A stretch of 64,000 nt of DNA, taken from positions 62,001 to 126,000 of the forward strand of contig NZ_JAVREK010000001.1 in the NCBI RefSeq assembly GCF_031845375.1, read 5' to 3'. The translations under genes were made by a program, and so were the position numbers. Below, in pieces: positions 17,430 through 29,525 of this stretch (the first letter of the stretch is position 1; each line of letters begins with the position of its first letter). The stretch comes from Streptomonospora wellingtoniae (GTDB taxonomy: Bacteria > Actinomycetota > Actinomycetes > Streptosporangiales > Streptosporangiaceae). The notes under the pieces were generated by a model. It was given only the letters and a program-made list of their open reading frames with translations, was not told where the DNA came from and searched no databases.

Positions 17430-17582
17430 TTCTCCACGCCACCGAAAACCGGACCAGCCTATGCCGGGGCCGCGAGCGCGAAGCAAATCGCGGCTCGGCC
17501 CCGATACGGGCCGCGCCTCCCGGACCAGCCGTCGGAGTCGTTAACGCGAGACGCGCACCGCTCCTTTCCCGCGCGTAACCGG

Positions 17583-17858
17583 TTAGCGGTCGTCCCGCCC
17601 GGGACCGTCGTCTGGAAGTTCCGCCCCAGAAGCCTCTGCGTCCTTTGCCCCGCCTTCAGCGGCGAAGTCATCCGCCTCCGGCTGCGACGCCGTTGCGGCG
17701 CTCGCGGTTCCGCGGCCGGATGACGTGTCCGCCTCGCTCACGAGTCGCCCGTCCGACGTTCTGGGAGCCATCTCCTTACGGAGCAGCTTCACGACGAACG
17801 TGCAGAAGACGGCCGCGACCACAGCCGGGGGGAGCAGCGCCGACAAAACGTCGCCCAT
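17583..17858 (-). CDS. Small single-pass membrane protein
   Basis: A 91-residue protein: MGDVLSALLPPAVVAAVFCTFVVKLLRKEMAPR forms one membrane segment with a basic cytoplasmic edge, followed by a Ser/Ala/Asp/Glu-rich disordered tail. ATG 17858 is chosen because GGAAGGGG lies about 8 bases upstream; an earlier GTG touches the ribosome site. A small membrane protein at this position next to lsr2 is common in actinobacteria. Function unknown. A gap of about 150 bases to the lsr2 promoter region suggests separate transcription. Confidence 0.7.
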   Translation of the reverse strand: MGDVLSALLPPAVVAAVFCTFVVKLLRKEMAPRTSDGRLVSEADTSSGRGTASAATASQPEADDFAAEGGAKDAEASGAELPDDGPGRDDR

Positions 17859-18455
17859 CGAGCGCACCCCTTCCTTGGTGTCACTTTATGCAGCAATTAC
17901 CCCACGGAGGGGTGCCGCCGAGTCGGATCGGCGGCAGGCTGAGCCGCCCGCTCATACATCGATTGCGGACACCGTCATCATAGACATCCTTCGCACCCGC
18001 GCGGACACCGCCTGCGGGAAGCTTTAGCCGTTCCACCGAAAGCCCGCTGTATAAGGGGTTTCCGGGTGCGACGGGACGTCTCCGGCCGCCTGCGGGCAGC
18101 CGACCGCAACCGAATCGCCATAGAAATGACGGCGTCCCGTGGCCGAAGCGGCCGAACACGCGTGGGATTGGATGCCCCGGTGGATCAGGCATATGGTTCA
18201 GCCGCCCTCCGGGCGGAGGAGGGGGAGCGAAGACGCCCTGGCAGGCGCATCGCACATCTCCACCGCATTGGACACATTACCCGGTCGTATACACCTCTCC
18301 CGCCCCGGTCCGCATAAGCCGCGAAGGGTCCCGGCCGGTTGTGGGATCGTGGCACCCTGACTCGGGCGAGTCCGGCGTCCGCGGTCCGGAGCCGGCGCGA
18401 CTTCCGCGTGTTCACCGCGCGACCCGGTCACCGTGGGCATTGAGAGGACCTCACC
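17859..18455. other. Divergent intergenic region
   Basis: Between the small membrane protein (minus) and the nuclease–helicase gene (plus). It is less GC-rich than the genes. A TATACA hexamer at 18288–18293 could be a -10 for the plus-strand gene, but the nearest TTGGAC (only 14 bases upstream) is too close to be a convincing -35. I see no LexA box and no small ORF with a good ribosome site. Confidence 0.4.
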
Positions 18456-21851
<3,396 letters not shown>

Positions 21852-21886
21852 GCGTGCGCGCCGGCCGCCGAGAGCGGGCGCGCGCG

Positions 21887-22432
21887 TCAGTGCGTCCGCG
21901 GAGTGCCGGGCTCGTTGAGGTGCACCAGCATCCGGGTGTTGCCCAAGGTGTTGGGCTTGACCCGCTCCAGGTCGAGGAATTCGGCCACGCCCTCGTCGTA
22001 GGAGCGCAGCAGCTCCTCGAACACGCGCGGTGAGACGGGTGCGCCCTGGATCTGCTCGAACCCGTGCCTGGCGAAGAAAGCGGTCTCGAAGGTCAGGCAG
22101 AACACCCTGCGTATGCCCAGCTCGCGGGCGCGGTCGAGCAGCGCGGCGACGATGCTGTGGCCGACGCCGCGGCCCTGGGCGACGGGGTCGACGACCACGG
22201 TGCGGACCTCGGCCAGGTCCTCCCACAGGACGTGCAGTGCGCCGCAGCCGACCACGGCGCGGTCCGCCCCGTCGCCGATCTCGGCGACGCAGAACTCCTG
22301 AACGTCCTCGTAGAGGTTGACCGTGCTCTTGGTGAGCACCCGGCGCTCGCCGCTGAAGGAGTCGACGAGCCTCCGGATGCCGGCGACGTCGCGGGTGCGC
22401 GCGCGGCGCACGGTGACCTGGGTTGCGTGCAT
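21887..22432 (-). CDS. argA: Amino-acid N-acetyltransferase (N-acetylglutamate synthase, GNAT type)
   Basis: A 181-residue single-domain GNAT protein. The acetyl-CoA motif is VDPVAQGRGVGHSIVAALL, preceded by DLAEVRTVVV and followed by RVFCLTFETAFFARHGFEQI. The N-terminal VRRARTRDVAGIRRLVD is typical of the short actinobacterial N-acetylglutamate synthases (Rv2747 type), which start arginine synthesis without an amino-acid-kinase domain. No arg genes are adjacent, so the assignment rests on sequence. Convergent with the nuclease–helicase gene (35 bases between stops). Confidence 0.82.
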   Translation of the reverse strand: MHATQVTVRRARTRDVAGIRRLVDSFSGERRVLTKSTVNLYEDVQEFCVAEIGDGADRAVVGCGALHVLWEDLAEVRTVVVDPVAQGRGVGHSIVAALLDRARELGIRRVFCLTFETAFFARHGFEQIQGAPVSPRVFEELLRSYDEGVAEFLDLERVKPNTLGNTRMLVHLNEPGTPRTH

Positions 22433-22581
22433 GACTGCATCAGGTTACTCGGCTGCGGCTGCGCGCAGCCACGGCGCAGGCCCGCCGCCCCGCCGGGACA
22501 GGGCGGAGGCGGCGCGCCGCGGCGTCGGTTCCTCGAGGGGTGCGTTCAGCCGTTCGGTGCGGTGGGATTCGGTTCCTCTGG

Positions 22582-22902
22582 CTAGATCAGCTGCTTGCGC
22601 GCCGCCCAGACGACAGCCTCGATGGGGGTGTTGACCCCGAGCTCGTCGCAGATCGCCCGGAGGCGGCGGCGCAGGGTGCGCGCGCTCAGCTCCAGGCGCC
22701 GGGCGGCCACGTCCGTGGTCACACCGGTGGCGATCTCAGCGAGAAGCTGGAGCTCGTCGTCGGTCAGGTTGACCGGAAGGTTCTTGCCCCCTTCGGGGAC
22801 CGGCACCGGGGTCGACACGATCCCCTCGCGCACAAGCGCGGTGGCGGGGTCGTTCGCGGCACGACGTACGAGTGTGGCCTGTTCCACTCCGTCCTCCCTC
22901 AT
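22582..22902 (-). CDS. LuxR-type helix-turn-helix protein
   Basis: A 106-residue protein with a C-terminal LuxR/FixJ-like HTH (LTDDELQLLAEIATGVTTDVAARRLELSARTLRRRLR, then LGVNTPIEAVVWAARKQL). There is no receiver domain, only a short N-terminus of about 45 residues. The recognition helix SARTLRRRLR follows the usual pattern. It is likely a DNA-binding regulator; targets are unknown. A strong promoter-like sequence lies about 310 bases upstream (23223–23251), implying a long leader, and a palindrome lies just beyond it. Confidence 0.82.
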   Translation of the reverse strand: MREDGVEQATLVRRAANDPATALVREGIVSTPVPVPEGGKNLPVNLTDDELQLLAEIATGVTTDVAARRLELSARTLRRRLRAICDELGVNTPIEAVVWAARKQLI

Positions 22903-23222
22903 CCGTGGTGAGTGCGGAACAACAACTCGTCACCGAAGCGATCTGCGATGGGCCGAGGCGCGCCTCTGGACACGCGGGCGCCGACGTTCCCCGGCAGGGC
23001 TCCCCGGCTCCGGTGCGGCGACGCCCTTCTGGCACAAGGGCGAAGCGCCCGGCGAGCAAGGGCGTTCGCCACCGGTCGGTGCGGTCTGGGACGGACAGAT
23101 CGCACGCGGGCGCTCACGGCCGAGAATGGTGGAACCGGCCAAGCCGTGCCCAGCCATCCTCACTCACCGTCATATCGATCCACTACGGCAAACCAGCGGA
23201 GCGGAGCTCCGCTCGGTTTGAA
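22903..23222. other. Long leader region of the LuxR-type gene
   Basis: About 320 bases between a good minus-strand promoter and the gene at 22902. Open frames here lack family-like composition and clear ribosome sites, so I see no supported gene. It may be an untranslated leader. Confidence 0.35.
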
Positions 23223-23251
23223 ACGCTAGGCCGATGCGAACTGCCCGTCAA
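23223..23251 (-). promoter_or_regulatory. Sigma-70 type promoter for the LuxR-type gene
   Basis: On the minus strand TTGACG (23246–23251), a 17-base spacer and TAGCGT (23223–23228): near-consensus for the principal actinobacterial sigma factor. Confidence 0.6.
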
Positions 23252-23267
23252 GGTCGATTTGACTACT

Positions 23268-23283
23268 TTGCGTAGTATCGCAA
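23268..23283. promoter_or_regulatory. Inverted repeat upstream of the promoter
   Basis: TTGCG-TAGTAT-CGCAA, a perfect 5+6+5 palindrome in an AT-richer stretch, 16 bases upstream of the -35 box. A plausible operator; binding protein unknown. Confidence 0.4.
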
Positions 23284-23482
23284 TTATCCCAGGTCACAGA
23301 GGTGTCGCTTAAGAAAACCTCATAGATGAGACTGACCTGCGAAAAGAACCTTCGCACAGCCGCCCGGAAACCCCCTCGCGGGCGACAGGCGGCGTTTACC
23401 CGAAGTATTCTGGGAGGCGGCCACTGACCTGCGGTTTCTCCGAATCCTGGAACATCACGATCCCGCAACGAGATCGCGGGGC

Positions 23483-23509
23483 GGGGCGACCGGCATCGCC
23501 GGACGCCCC
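23483..23509 (-). terminator. lysS terminator
   Basis: GGGGCGACCGGC paired with GCCGGACGCCCC (12 bases, one mismatch) around a 3-base loop, 7 bases after the lysS stop. Confidence 0.6.
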
Positions 23510-23516
23510 GTTACCC

Positions 23517-25013
23517 TCACTCGGGCTTGACGATCGGGAAGAGGATGGTCTCGCGGATATTGCGCCCCGTGAGCGCCATCAGCAACCGGTCGACGCCCAC
23601 ACCGACGCCGCCCGAGGGCGGCATGCCGTACTCCAGCGCGCGCAGGAAGTCCTCGTCGAGCTGCATCGCCTCAGGATCCCCGCCGGCGGCCATCAGCGAC
23701 TGCTCGGTCAGCCGGCGCCGCTGCTCGACCGGGTCGACGAGCTCGGAGTAGCCGGTGCCCAGCTCCATGCCGAAGCCGATCAGGTCCCACTTCTCGGTAA
23801 CCAGCGGGTCGTCGCGGTGCCGGCGGGTGAGCGGGCTGGTCTCCAGCGGAAAGTCGCGTACGAAGGTGGGCTGCTGCAGCGTGTGCTCGACCAGCTCCTC
23901 GAACAGGTGCTCGGCCAGCTTCCCCTGGCCCCAGTCCGGGCTCCACTCGACCCCGCGGGCGTCGGCGACCTTGCGCACCGCCTCCACCGGCGTGCGCGGG
24001 GTGACCTCTTCGCCGACCGCCTCGGAGACCGCGTCGTAGAGGCGCACCGACGGCCAGGCGCCGCCGAGATCGTACTCGGTTCCGCCGCGCTCCACCACGG
24101 TGCCGCCGAACGCGGCGCGGACCGCGCCCTGCAGCAGTTCGCGGGTGAGGTCGGCCATCACGTCGTAGTCGGCGTAGGCCTGGTAGAACTCCAGCATCGT
24201 GAACTCGGGGTTGTGCGTGGAGTCCGCGCCCTCGTTGCGGAAGTTCCGGTTGATCTCGAAGACCTTCTCGATGCCTCCCACGACGAGCCGCTTCAGGTAC
24301 AGCTCGGGTGCGATGCGCAGGTACAGGTCCAGGTCGTAGGCGTTGATGTGCGTGGTGAAGGGCCGCGCGGTCGCGCCGCCGTGCACCCGCTGCAGCATCG
24401 GGGTCTCGACCTCGGTGTAGCCGCGCTCGTGCAGCCCGTCGCGCAGCGCGCGGATGGCCGCGGCGCGGCTGTGCACCATGGCGCGCGCGTCGGGGTTGAC
24501 GATCAGGTCGACGTAGCGCTGGCGGACCCGCGCCTCGGGGTCGGTCAGGCCGCGGTGCTTCTCCGGGAGAGGCCGCAGGCACTTGGCGGTCAGCTTCCAG
24601 GAGTCGACCATCACCGACAGCTCACCGCGGCGGGAGGTGATGACCTCGCCCTCGACTCCGACGTGGTCGCCGAGGTCGACGTCGCTCTTCCAGGCCGCCA
24701 GCGAGTCGGGGCCCAGCTTGTCCAGCGACAGCATCACCTGCAGGTCGCCGGTGGCGTCGCGGAGGGTGGCGAAGCACAGCTTGCCGCCGGTGCGGTAGAG
24801 CATGACGCGCCCGGCGATGCCGACGCGCTCACCGGTGGCCGAATCCGGTGTGAGGTATCCGTGTTTCTCCCGGATCCCACCGATCGTCGTGGTGCGGGGG
24901 AACCCGAACGGAAAGGGGTCGGTGCCCTCCGCGCGCAGGCGGTCCAGCTTCTCCCGCCGGACCCGCATCTGCTCGGGCAGGTCGTCGTAGGATTCGTCCA
25001 GTCCTTCGCTCAC
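23517..25013 (-). CDS. lysS: Lysyl-tRNA synthetase (class II)
   Basis: A 498-residue class II synthetase charging tRNA-Lys. The N-terminal OB-fold anticodon domain (IAGRVMLYRTGGKLCFATLRD) precedes the catalytic core with motif 1 (FLHERGYTEVETPML-like GLHERGYTEVETPML), motif 2 (FEINRNFRNEGADSTHNPEFTMLE) and motif 3 (GVGVGVDRLLMALTG). The start is taken at GTG 25013 (VSEGLDESYDDLPEQ), since the frame is open far upstream but that part is unrelated. Downstream member of the cofactor cluster coaX–nadBC–panC, as in mycobacteria; the gap to coaX is 71 bases. Confidence 0.97.
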   Translation of the reverse strand: MSEGLDESYDDLPEQMRVRREKLDRLRAEGTDPFPFGFPRTTTIGGIREKHGYLTPDSATGERVGIAGRVMLYRTGGKLCFATLRDATGDLQVMLSLDKLGPDSLAAWKSDVDLGDHVGVEGEVITSRRGELSVMVDSWKLTAKCLRPLPEKHRGLTDPEARVRQRYVDLIVNPDARAMVHSRAAAIRALRDGLHERGYTEVETPMLQRVHGGATARPFTTHINAYDLDLYLRIAPELYLKRLVVGGIEKVFEINRNFRNEGADSTHNPEFTMLEFYQAYADYDVMADLTRELLQGAVRAAFGGTVVERGGTEYDLGGAWPSVRLYDAVSEAVGEEVTPRTPVEAVRKVADARGVEWSPDWGQGKLAEHLFEELVEHTLQQPTFVRDFPLETSPLTRRHRDDPLVTEKWDLIGFGMELGTGYSELVDPVEQRRRLTEQSLMAAGGDPEAMQLDEDFLRALEYGMPPSGGVGVGVDRLLMALTGRNIRETILFPIVKPE

Positions 25014-25084
25014 GCAGTGAATCCTATCGGCCCGGTGCGGGTGGCCCCGACGTGCGATCCCTCCCCGGCCGGCCCGCCGGCCGC

Positions 25085-25864
25085 TCAGGCGTTGCGCTGG
25101 AAGACCAGGCGCAGCCCGACCAGCGTGAGCCAGGGCTCGTGCACGTCCACGGTCTCGCACTCGTCGACGACCATCGGCGCCAGCCCGCCGGTCGCCACGA
25201 CGGTGACGTCGTCGGCATCGTCGGTCAGCTCCTGGGCCATGCGGTCGACGATCCCGTCCACCTGCCCGGCGAACCCGTAGACGATGCCCGAGCGCAGCGC
25301 CTCGGTGGTGTTCTTGGCGACCACGGAGCGGGGCTTGACCAGCTCCACCATGTGCAGCTGCGCTCCGCGGCGCGAAAGGGCCTCGACCGAGATGTCGATC
25401 CCCGGCGCGATCGCCCCGCCCACGTACTCGCCCTTGGGGCTCACGGCGTCGAATGTCGTCGCCGTGCCGAAGTCCACCACCACGGCCGGGCCGCCGTACT
25501 GCTGCACGGCCGCCAGCGCGTTGACGATGCGGTCGCTGCCGACCTCCTTGGGATTGTCCATGCGCACCGGCACGCCGGTCTTCACGCCGGGCTCGACGAT
25601 GACGGCGGTGACGTCGCCGAAGTGGCGGCGGAACATCTCGCGCATCTCGTGCTGGACCGAGGGCACCGAGCAGCACAGCGCGATGCCGTCGACCTGCCCG
25701 CTGGCGACGATGGAGCTCCCTCCGATCAGGCCGTGCAGCACCACGGCCCACTCGTCGGCGGTGCGGCGCGCCTCGGTGGAGACCCGCCAGTGCTCGACGA
25801 GCAGCTCATCGTCGAAGAGGCCGAGGACCGTGTGCGAGTTGCCGACGTCGATCGCAAGGAGCAT
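25085..25864 (-). CDS. coaX: Type III pantothenate kinase
   Basis: A 259-residue ASKHA-fold kinase phosphorylating pantothenate, the first committed step of CoA synthesis. The phosphate motif MLLAIDVGNSHTVLGLF opens the protein, followed by PKEVGSDRIVNALAA, VVVDFGTATTFDAVS and GEYVGGAIAPGI, all typical of CoaX. It lies 31 bases after the nadB–nadC fusion and downstream of panC, whose product it uses, so it is part of the pantothenate/NAD operon. Confidence 0.95.
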   Translation of the reverse strand: MLLAIDVGNSHTVLGLFDDELLVEHWRVSTEARRTADEWAVVLHGLIGGSSIVASGQVDGIALCCSVPSVQHEMREMFRRHFGDVTAVIVEPGVKTGVPVRMDNPKEVGSDRIVNALAAVQQYGGPAVVVDFGTATTFDAVSPKGEYVGGAIAPGIDISVEALSRRGAQLHMVELVKPRSVVAKNTTEALRSGIVYGFAGQVDGIVDRMAQELTDDADDVTVVATGGLAPMVVDECETVDVHEPWLTLVGLRLVFQRNA

Positions 25865-25895
25865 CTGGGGCCTCTCGTGATGAATTGTGCGGATC

Positions 25896-28508
25896 TCAGC
25901 GAATGTCCCGGAGATCGAGCGCGATGTCCAGCGCCGGGCTGGAATGGGTCAGCGCACCGACCGCCAGGAAGTCCACCCCGGTCGCCGCGACCGACGCCGC
26001 GCCGGACAGCCGCAAGCCGCCGCTGGCCTCCAGCCGCGCCCGCCCCGCCGCCAGCCCCACCGCCTCGCGCAGCTGCCCGACGGTGAAGTTGTCCAGCAGG
26101 ATCTCCTGGGCTCCGGCAGACAGCGCCGGCTCGATCTGGTCGATCCGGTCCACCTCCACCTCCAGGGGCAGTCCCGGGAAGGCGTCGCGCACGGAGCGGA
26201 CGGCCTCGGCGACGCCGCCCGCGGCAAGCACGTGGTTGTCCTTGATCAGCGCCGCGTCGGCCAGGCCGAACCGGTGGTTGGCGCCGCCGCCGCAACGCAC
26301 CGCGTACTTCTCCAGCGCGCGCAGGCCCGCGTGCGTCTTCCGGCTGTCGCGCACGCGCGCGTCCGTGCCCGCGACGGCATCGACCCAGTCGGCCGTCGCG
26401 GTGGCGATTCCGGACAAGTGGGTGAGGAAGTTCAACGCGGTCCGCTCGGCGGTGAGCAGGTCGCGAGTGCGGGCGGTCACGCTCATCAGCACATCGCCGC
26501 CGCCGACCCGGTCGCCGTCGGCGGCACGGCGCTCGACCTCGAACACGCCCCCGGTCACCGCGGCGAAGACGAGCTCGGCGACCGGGAGGCCGGCCACCAC
26601 GCCGTCGGCGCGCGCCACCACGTCTGCGGTGCGGATCTGGCCGGCGGGGATCGTCGCGGCGGTGGTGGTGTCGACGCCCGAGCCGCCCTCCCCTGGCAGG
26701 CTCAGGTCCTCGCTCAGAGCGGTGCGCACCCGGTCGAGGACGCCCGACGCTCCCCCGCCGCGGTGGCCGCCCGAGCGGGCGGCGCACTCCAGCTCCTCCC
26801 CCAGCGGCCCGGACAACGGGTCCGTCTCGGCGGGGACCAGCTCGTGGTGACCGCCAAGCGCCACCCGCACGTTCAGGCGGGCCGGAAGCGCTGCGGCCGG
26901 GCCGGACGCTCCGCCGGCTCCGGTGTCGGCGCGCACCCGCAGCAGAGCGGCGTGGACCAGCGTCGCCGCGACGGTGAGCAGGTTGGTGGCCTCCCAGGCG
27001 GTCTTCCCGGGCTCGGCGCCGCCGTTGGCGGGGTCCTCGGCGATCTCGGCCAGCTCCGCGAGCGCGGCGCGCAGCCCCGACTCGTCGCGCACCACGCCGG
27101 CGCACCGCGACATCACGGTGCGGATCCGGGCGACGTTGGCGGGGGCGACCAGCCCCGGGCGCCCTTCCGGCGCGGCCGCGGCGGGTGAGGTCGGCAGCGG
27201 CTCAGCCGAGTCGGCGGCCGTGCGTGCGGCCAGGTCCTCCGCGGCGCTGTGGGCGAAGACCACGCTCTCCAGCAGCGAGTTGGACCCCAGCCGGTTGGCG
27301 CCGTGCACGCCGGTGCGGGCGACCTCGCCGACGGCGTAGAGGCCGCTGATCCCCGAGCGTCCCCGCAGGTCCGTGCGGAGACCGCCGGAGGCGTGATGGG
27401 CGGCCGGGGCCACCGGGATCAGGTCGGTCACCGGGTCGATGCCGTGCTTGCGGCAGGCGGCGAGGATCGTGGGGAAGCGCTCCTCCCACATCCGCGCGCC
27501 GAAGTGGCGGCCGTCCAGCAGCACGTGGTCCGCGCCGGTGCGCGCCATCGCCTCGGCCTCACCCGCAGCCACCACGTCGCGTGGGGCCAGATCGCCCAGC
27601 TCGTGGCGCTCGCTCATGAACCGGCGCCCCTCGGTGTCGACCAGGAACGCCCCCTCGCCGCGGACCGCCTCCGAGATCAGCGGCAGCTGTCCGCGCGCCT
27701 GCGCGCCCAGCCACAGCACAGTGGGGTGGAACTGCACGAACTCCAGATCCTCGGCCACCGCCCCGGCGCGCAGGCCCAGGGCCAGGCCGTCGCCGGTGGA
27801 GACCTCGGGGTTGGTCGTGGACGCGAAGGCCTGGCCGATTCCGCCGGTGGCGAGTACGACGGCGCGCGCCCGGACCCGGCCGACGCCGCCGTGCTCTCCT
27901 TCCCCGATGACGTGGACCGTGACCCCGGCGGCGGAGGGGCCGCCGCCCGCACCGGCGGGCCGGGCCGTCAGCAGGTCGGGGGCGAAGGCGTGCTCGATCA
28001 CCTCGATGCGCGGGTCGTCGGTCACGGCGTGGATGAGCGCCCGCTCGATCTCCGCGCCGGTGGCGTCGCCTCCCGCGTGGGCGATGCGGCGGGCGCGGTG
28101 GCCGCCCTCGCGCGTCAGGTCCAGGTTGCCGTCGGCGGCGCGGTCGAAGGCCGTACCGCGCTCCACCAGCCAGCGCAGCGCGTCGGGACCGGCGGCGACC
28201 AGGGCGCGAACGGCCGACGGGTCGCACAGCTCGCGCCCGGCGACCACCGTGTCGACCATGTGCGACAGCGGGGCGTCGGCCGGGTCGGTGACCGCGGCGA
28301 TGCCGCCCTGGGCCCACCGGGTCGAACCGGTCGCGAGCAGATCCTTGGTGACCAGCACGACCCGGCCGTTCGGCGCCAACTCGGTGTAGCGCAGGGCCGT
28401 GCTGAGCCCGGCGATGCCGGAACCGACGACCACGACGTCGGCCGAGGCCGTCCAGCCGGGGTCGGGGGCGGTCAGCTTGCGCGGAAGCTCGGGGGGTGTG
28501 TCCGACAC
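25896..28508 (-). CDS. nadB-nadC: L-aspartate oxidase – nicotinate-nucleotide pyrophosphorylase fusion (NadB–NadC)
   Basis: An 870-residue continuous frame. The N-terminal half is an FAD-dependent L-aspartate oxidase: VVVGSGIAGLSTALRY dinucleotide motif, GSTRWAQGGIAAV, HASGGLRTDLRGRSGI, GEVARTGVHGANRLGSNSLLE. From about residue 588 the chain is NadC, the carboxylating quinolinate phosphoribosyltransferase, with DSRKTHAGLRALEKYAVRCG and LIKDNHVLAAGG. The usual separate quinolinate synthase gene (nadA) is not here. In Streptomyces, as I recall, nadB and nadC are separate adjacent genes, so this is a fusion that could channel between de novo NAD steps. Gap of 61 bases after panC. Confidence 0.93.
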   Translation of the reverse strand: MSDTPPELPRKLTAPDPGWTASADVVVVGSGIAGLSTALRYTELAPNGRVVLVTKDLLATGSTRWAQGGIAAVTDPADAPLSHMVDTVVAGRELCDPSAVRALVAAGPDALRWLVERGTAFDRAADGNLDLTREGGHRARRIAHAGGDATGAEIERALIHAVTDDPRIEVIEHAFAPDLLTARPAGAGGGPSAAGVTVHVIGEGEHGGVGRVRARAVVLATGGIGQAFASTTNPEVSTGDGLALGLRAGAVAEDLEFVQFHPTVLWLGAQARGQLPLISEAVRGEGAFLVDTEGRRFMSERHELGDLAPRDVVAAGEAEAMARTGADHVLLDGRHFGARMWEERFPTILAACRKHGIDPVTDLIPVAPAAHHASGGLRTDLRGRSGISGLYAVGEVARTGVHGANRLGSNSLLESVVFAHSAAEDLAARTAADSAEPLPTSPAAAAPEGRPGLVAPANVARIRTVMSRCAGVVRDESGLRAALAELAEIAEDPANGGAEPGKTAWEATNLLTVAATLVHAALLRVRADTGAGGASGPAAALPARLNVRVALGGHHELVPAETDPLSGPLGEELECAARSGGHRGGGASGVLDRVRTALSEDLSLPGEGGSGVDTTTAATIPAGQIRTADVVARADGVVAGLPVAELVFAAVTGGVFEVERRAADGDRVGGGDVLMSVTARTRDLLTAERTALNFLTHLSGIATATADWVDAVAGTDARVRDSRKTHAGLRALEKYAVRCGGGANHRFGLADAALIKDNHVLAAGGVAEAVRSVRDAFPGLPLEVEVDRIDQIEPALSAGAQEILLDNFTVGQLREAVGLAAGRARLEASGGLRLSGAASVAATGVDFLAVGALTHSSPALDIALDLRDIR

Positions 28509-28569
28509 CGCGGATCCTCCTTCGTCCCGGGTGCCGCCCGCCGCCCCGGGAGCGGTGCACCGGAGCGGT

Positions 28570-29493
28570 TCACAGAGTGAGCGGCACGTTGTCGATCAGC
28601 CTGGTCCCCCCGACACGGGCCGCGACGAGGAGCACGGCGTCCCCGCGGAAGTCGCTGGGGACCTCCGCGAAGGTGTTCGCGTCGACCAGGGTCAGGTAGT
28701 CCACGGTGACCGGCGGGTCGCCCGCGACCGCTTCGTCGAGGACTGCCCGGGCCGCACTGAGAATACCCACCGGCCCGGTGAGCGAGGCGTCCGCCCCCGA
28801 CAGCAGCGCCTTGGACAGAGCCAGCGCGCTGCGGCGCTCCTCGGATCCGAGGTAGGCGTTGCGGCTCGACGAGGCGAGGTTGTCGGGGTCCCGCATGGTC
28901 GGCGCCGCCGCGATGGTGACCGGCAGGTTCAGGTCGCGCACCATCCGGCGCACCAGCGCGAGCTGCTGGGCGTCCTTCTGGCCGAAGACGGCGGCGTCCG
29001 GCCGGACCAGGTTGAACAGCTTGCAGACGACCGTGAGCACGCCGCTGAAGAAGCCGGGGCGGAACTCCCCCTCCAGCACCCGGCCCATCTCGCCCGGGTC
29101 GACGCGCACGATCTGCTCGCCGGGGTACATGTCCTCGGCCGACGGCGCGAACACCAGGTCCGCGCCCTCTTCGGTGCACACCCGAATGTCTGCGCCGAGG
29201 TCGCGCGGGTAGTGCTCGTAGTCCTCGCCGGGGCCGAACTGCAGCGGGTTGACGAAGACGCTGACGATGATCGCGTCCGCCTGCTCGCGGGCGGCGGCCA
29301 TCAGCGCGCGGTGCCCGCCGTGCAGCGAGCCCATGGTGGGCACCAGCGCCACGCGGCCGCCCAGGCGCGCGCGCATGCGGGCCAGCTCCTCGGGGGTGCG
29401 CGCGAGAGCCGGTGCGGGCGTGCGGGCGCCGGAAGGGAGGCCGTCGGCGGGGTCGGGCGCGGCGCCGCCGGGTGTATCGGTGGGGTCCGTCAT
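28570..29493 (-). CDS. panC: Pantothenate synthetase
   Basis: A 307-residue enzyme condensing pantoate and β-alanine with ATP. HIGH-type motif VPTMGSLHGGHRALM, substrate loop FVNPLQFGPGEDYEHYPRD, ATP site VFGQKDAQQLALVRRMV and the SSRNAYL/KMSKS-like region are all present. The chosen ATG at 29493 gives a Pro/Ala-rich N-terminal tail of about 35 residues; a later start is possible. The DUF2520 gene ends 32 bases upstream, consistent with one operon. panD is not in the cluster. Confidence 0.94.
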   Translation of the reverse strand: MTDPTDTPGGAAPDPADGLPSGARTPAPALARTPEELARMRARLGGRVALVPTMGSLHGGHRALMAAAREQADAIIVSVFVNPLQFGPGEDYEHYPRDLGADIRVCTEEGADLVFAPSAEDMYPGEQIVRVDPGEMGRVLEGEFRPGFFSGVLTVVCKLFNLVRPDAAVFGQKDAQQLALVRRMVRDLNLPVTIAAAPTMRDPDNLASSSRNAYLGSEERRSALALSKALLSGADASLTGPVGILSAARAVLDEAVAGDPPVTVDYLTLVDANTFAEVPSDFRGDAVLLVAARVGGTRLIDNVPLTL

Positions 29494-29525
29494 GGGGATG
29501 TCTCTCTGGTTGCGGGGGAAGTCGC

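Noticed and set aside
23226..23468. Open frame of 80 codons on the minus strand before the LuxR-type gene
   Set aside because: Overlaps the promoter and operator-like palindrome; no similarity or ribosome site.
25085..29493. Absence of panD from the panC–coaX cluster
   Set aside because: panD is often elsewhere in actinobacteria, so this is not informative by itself.
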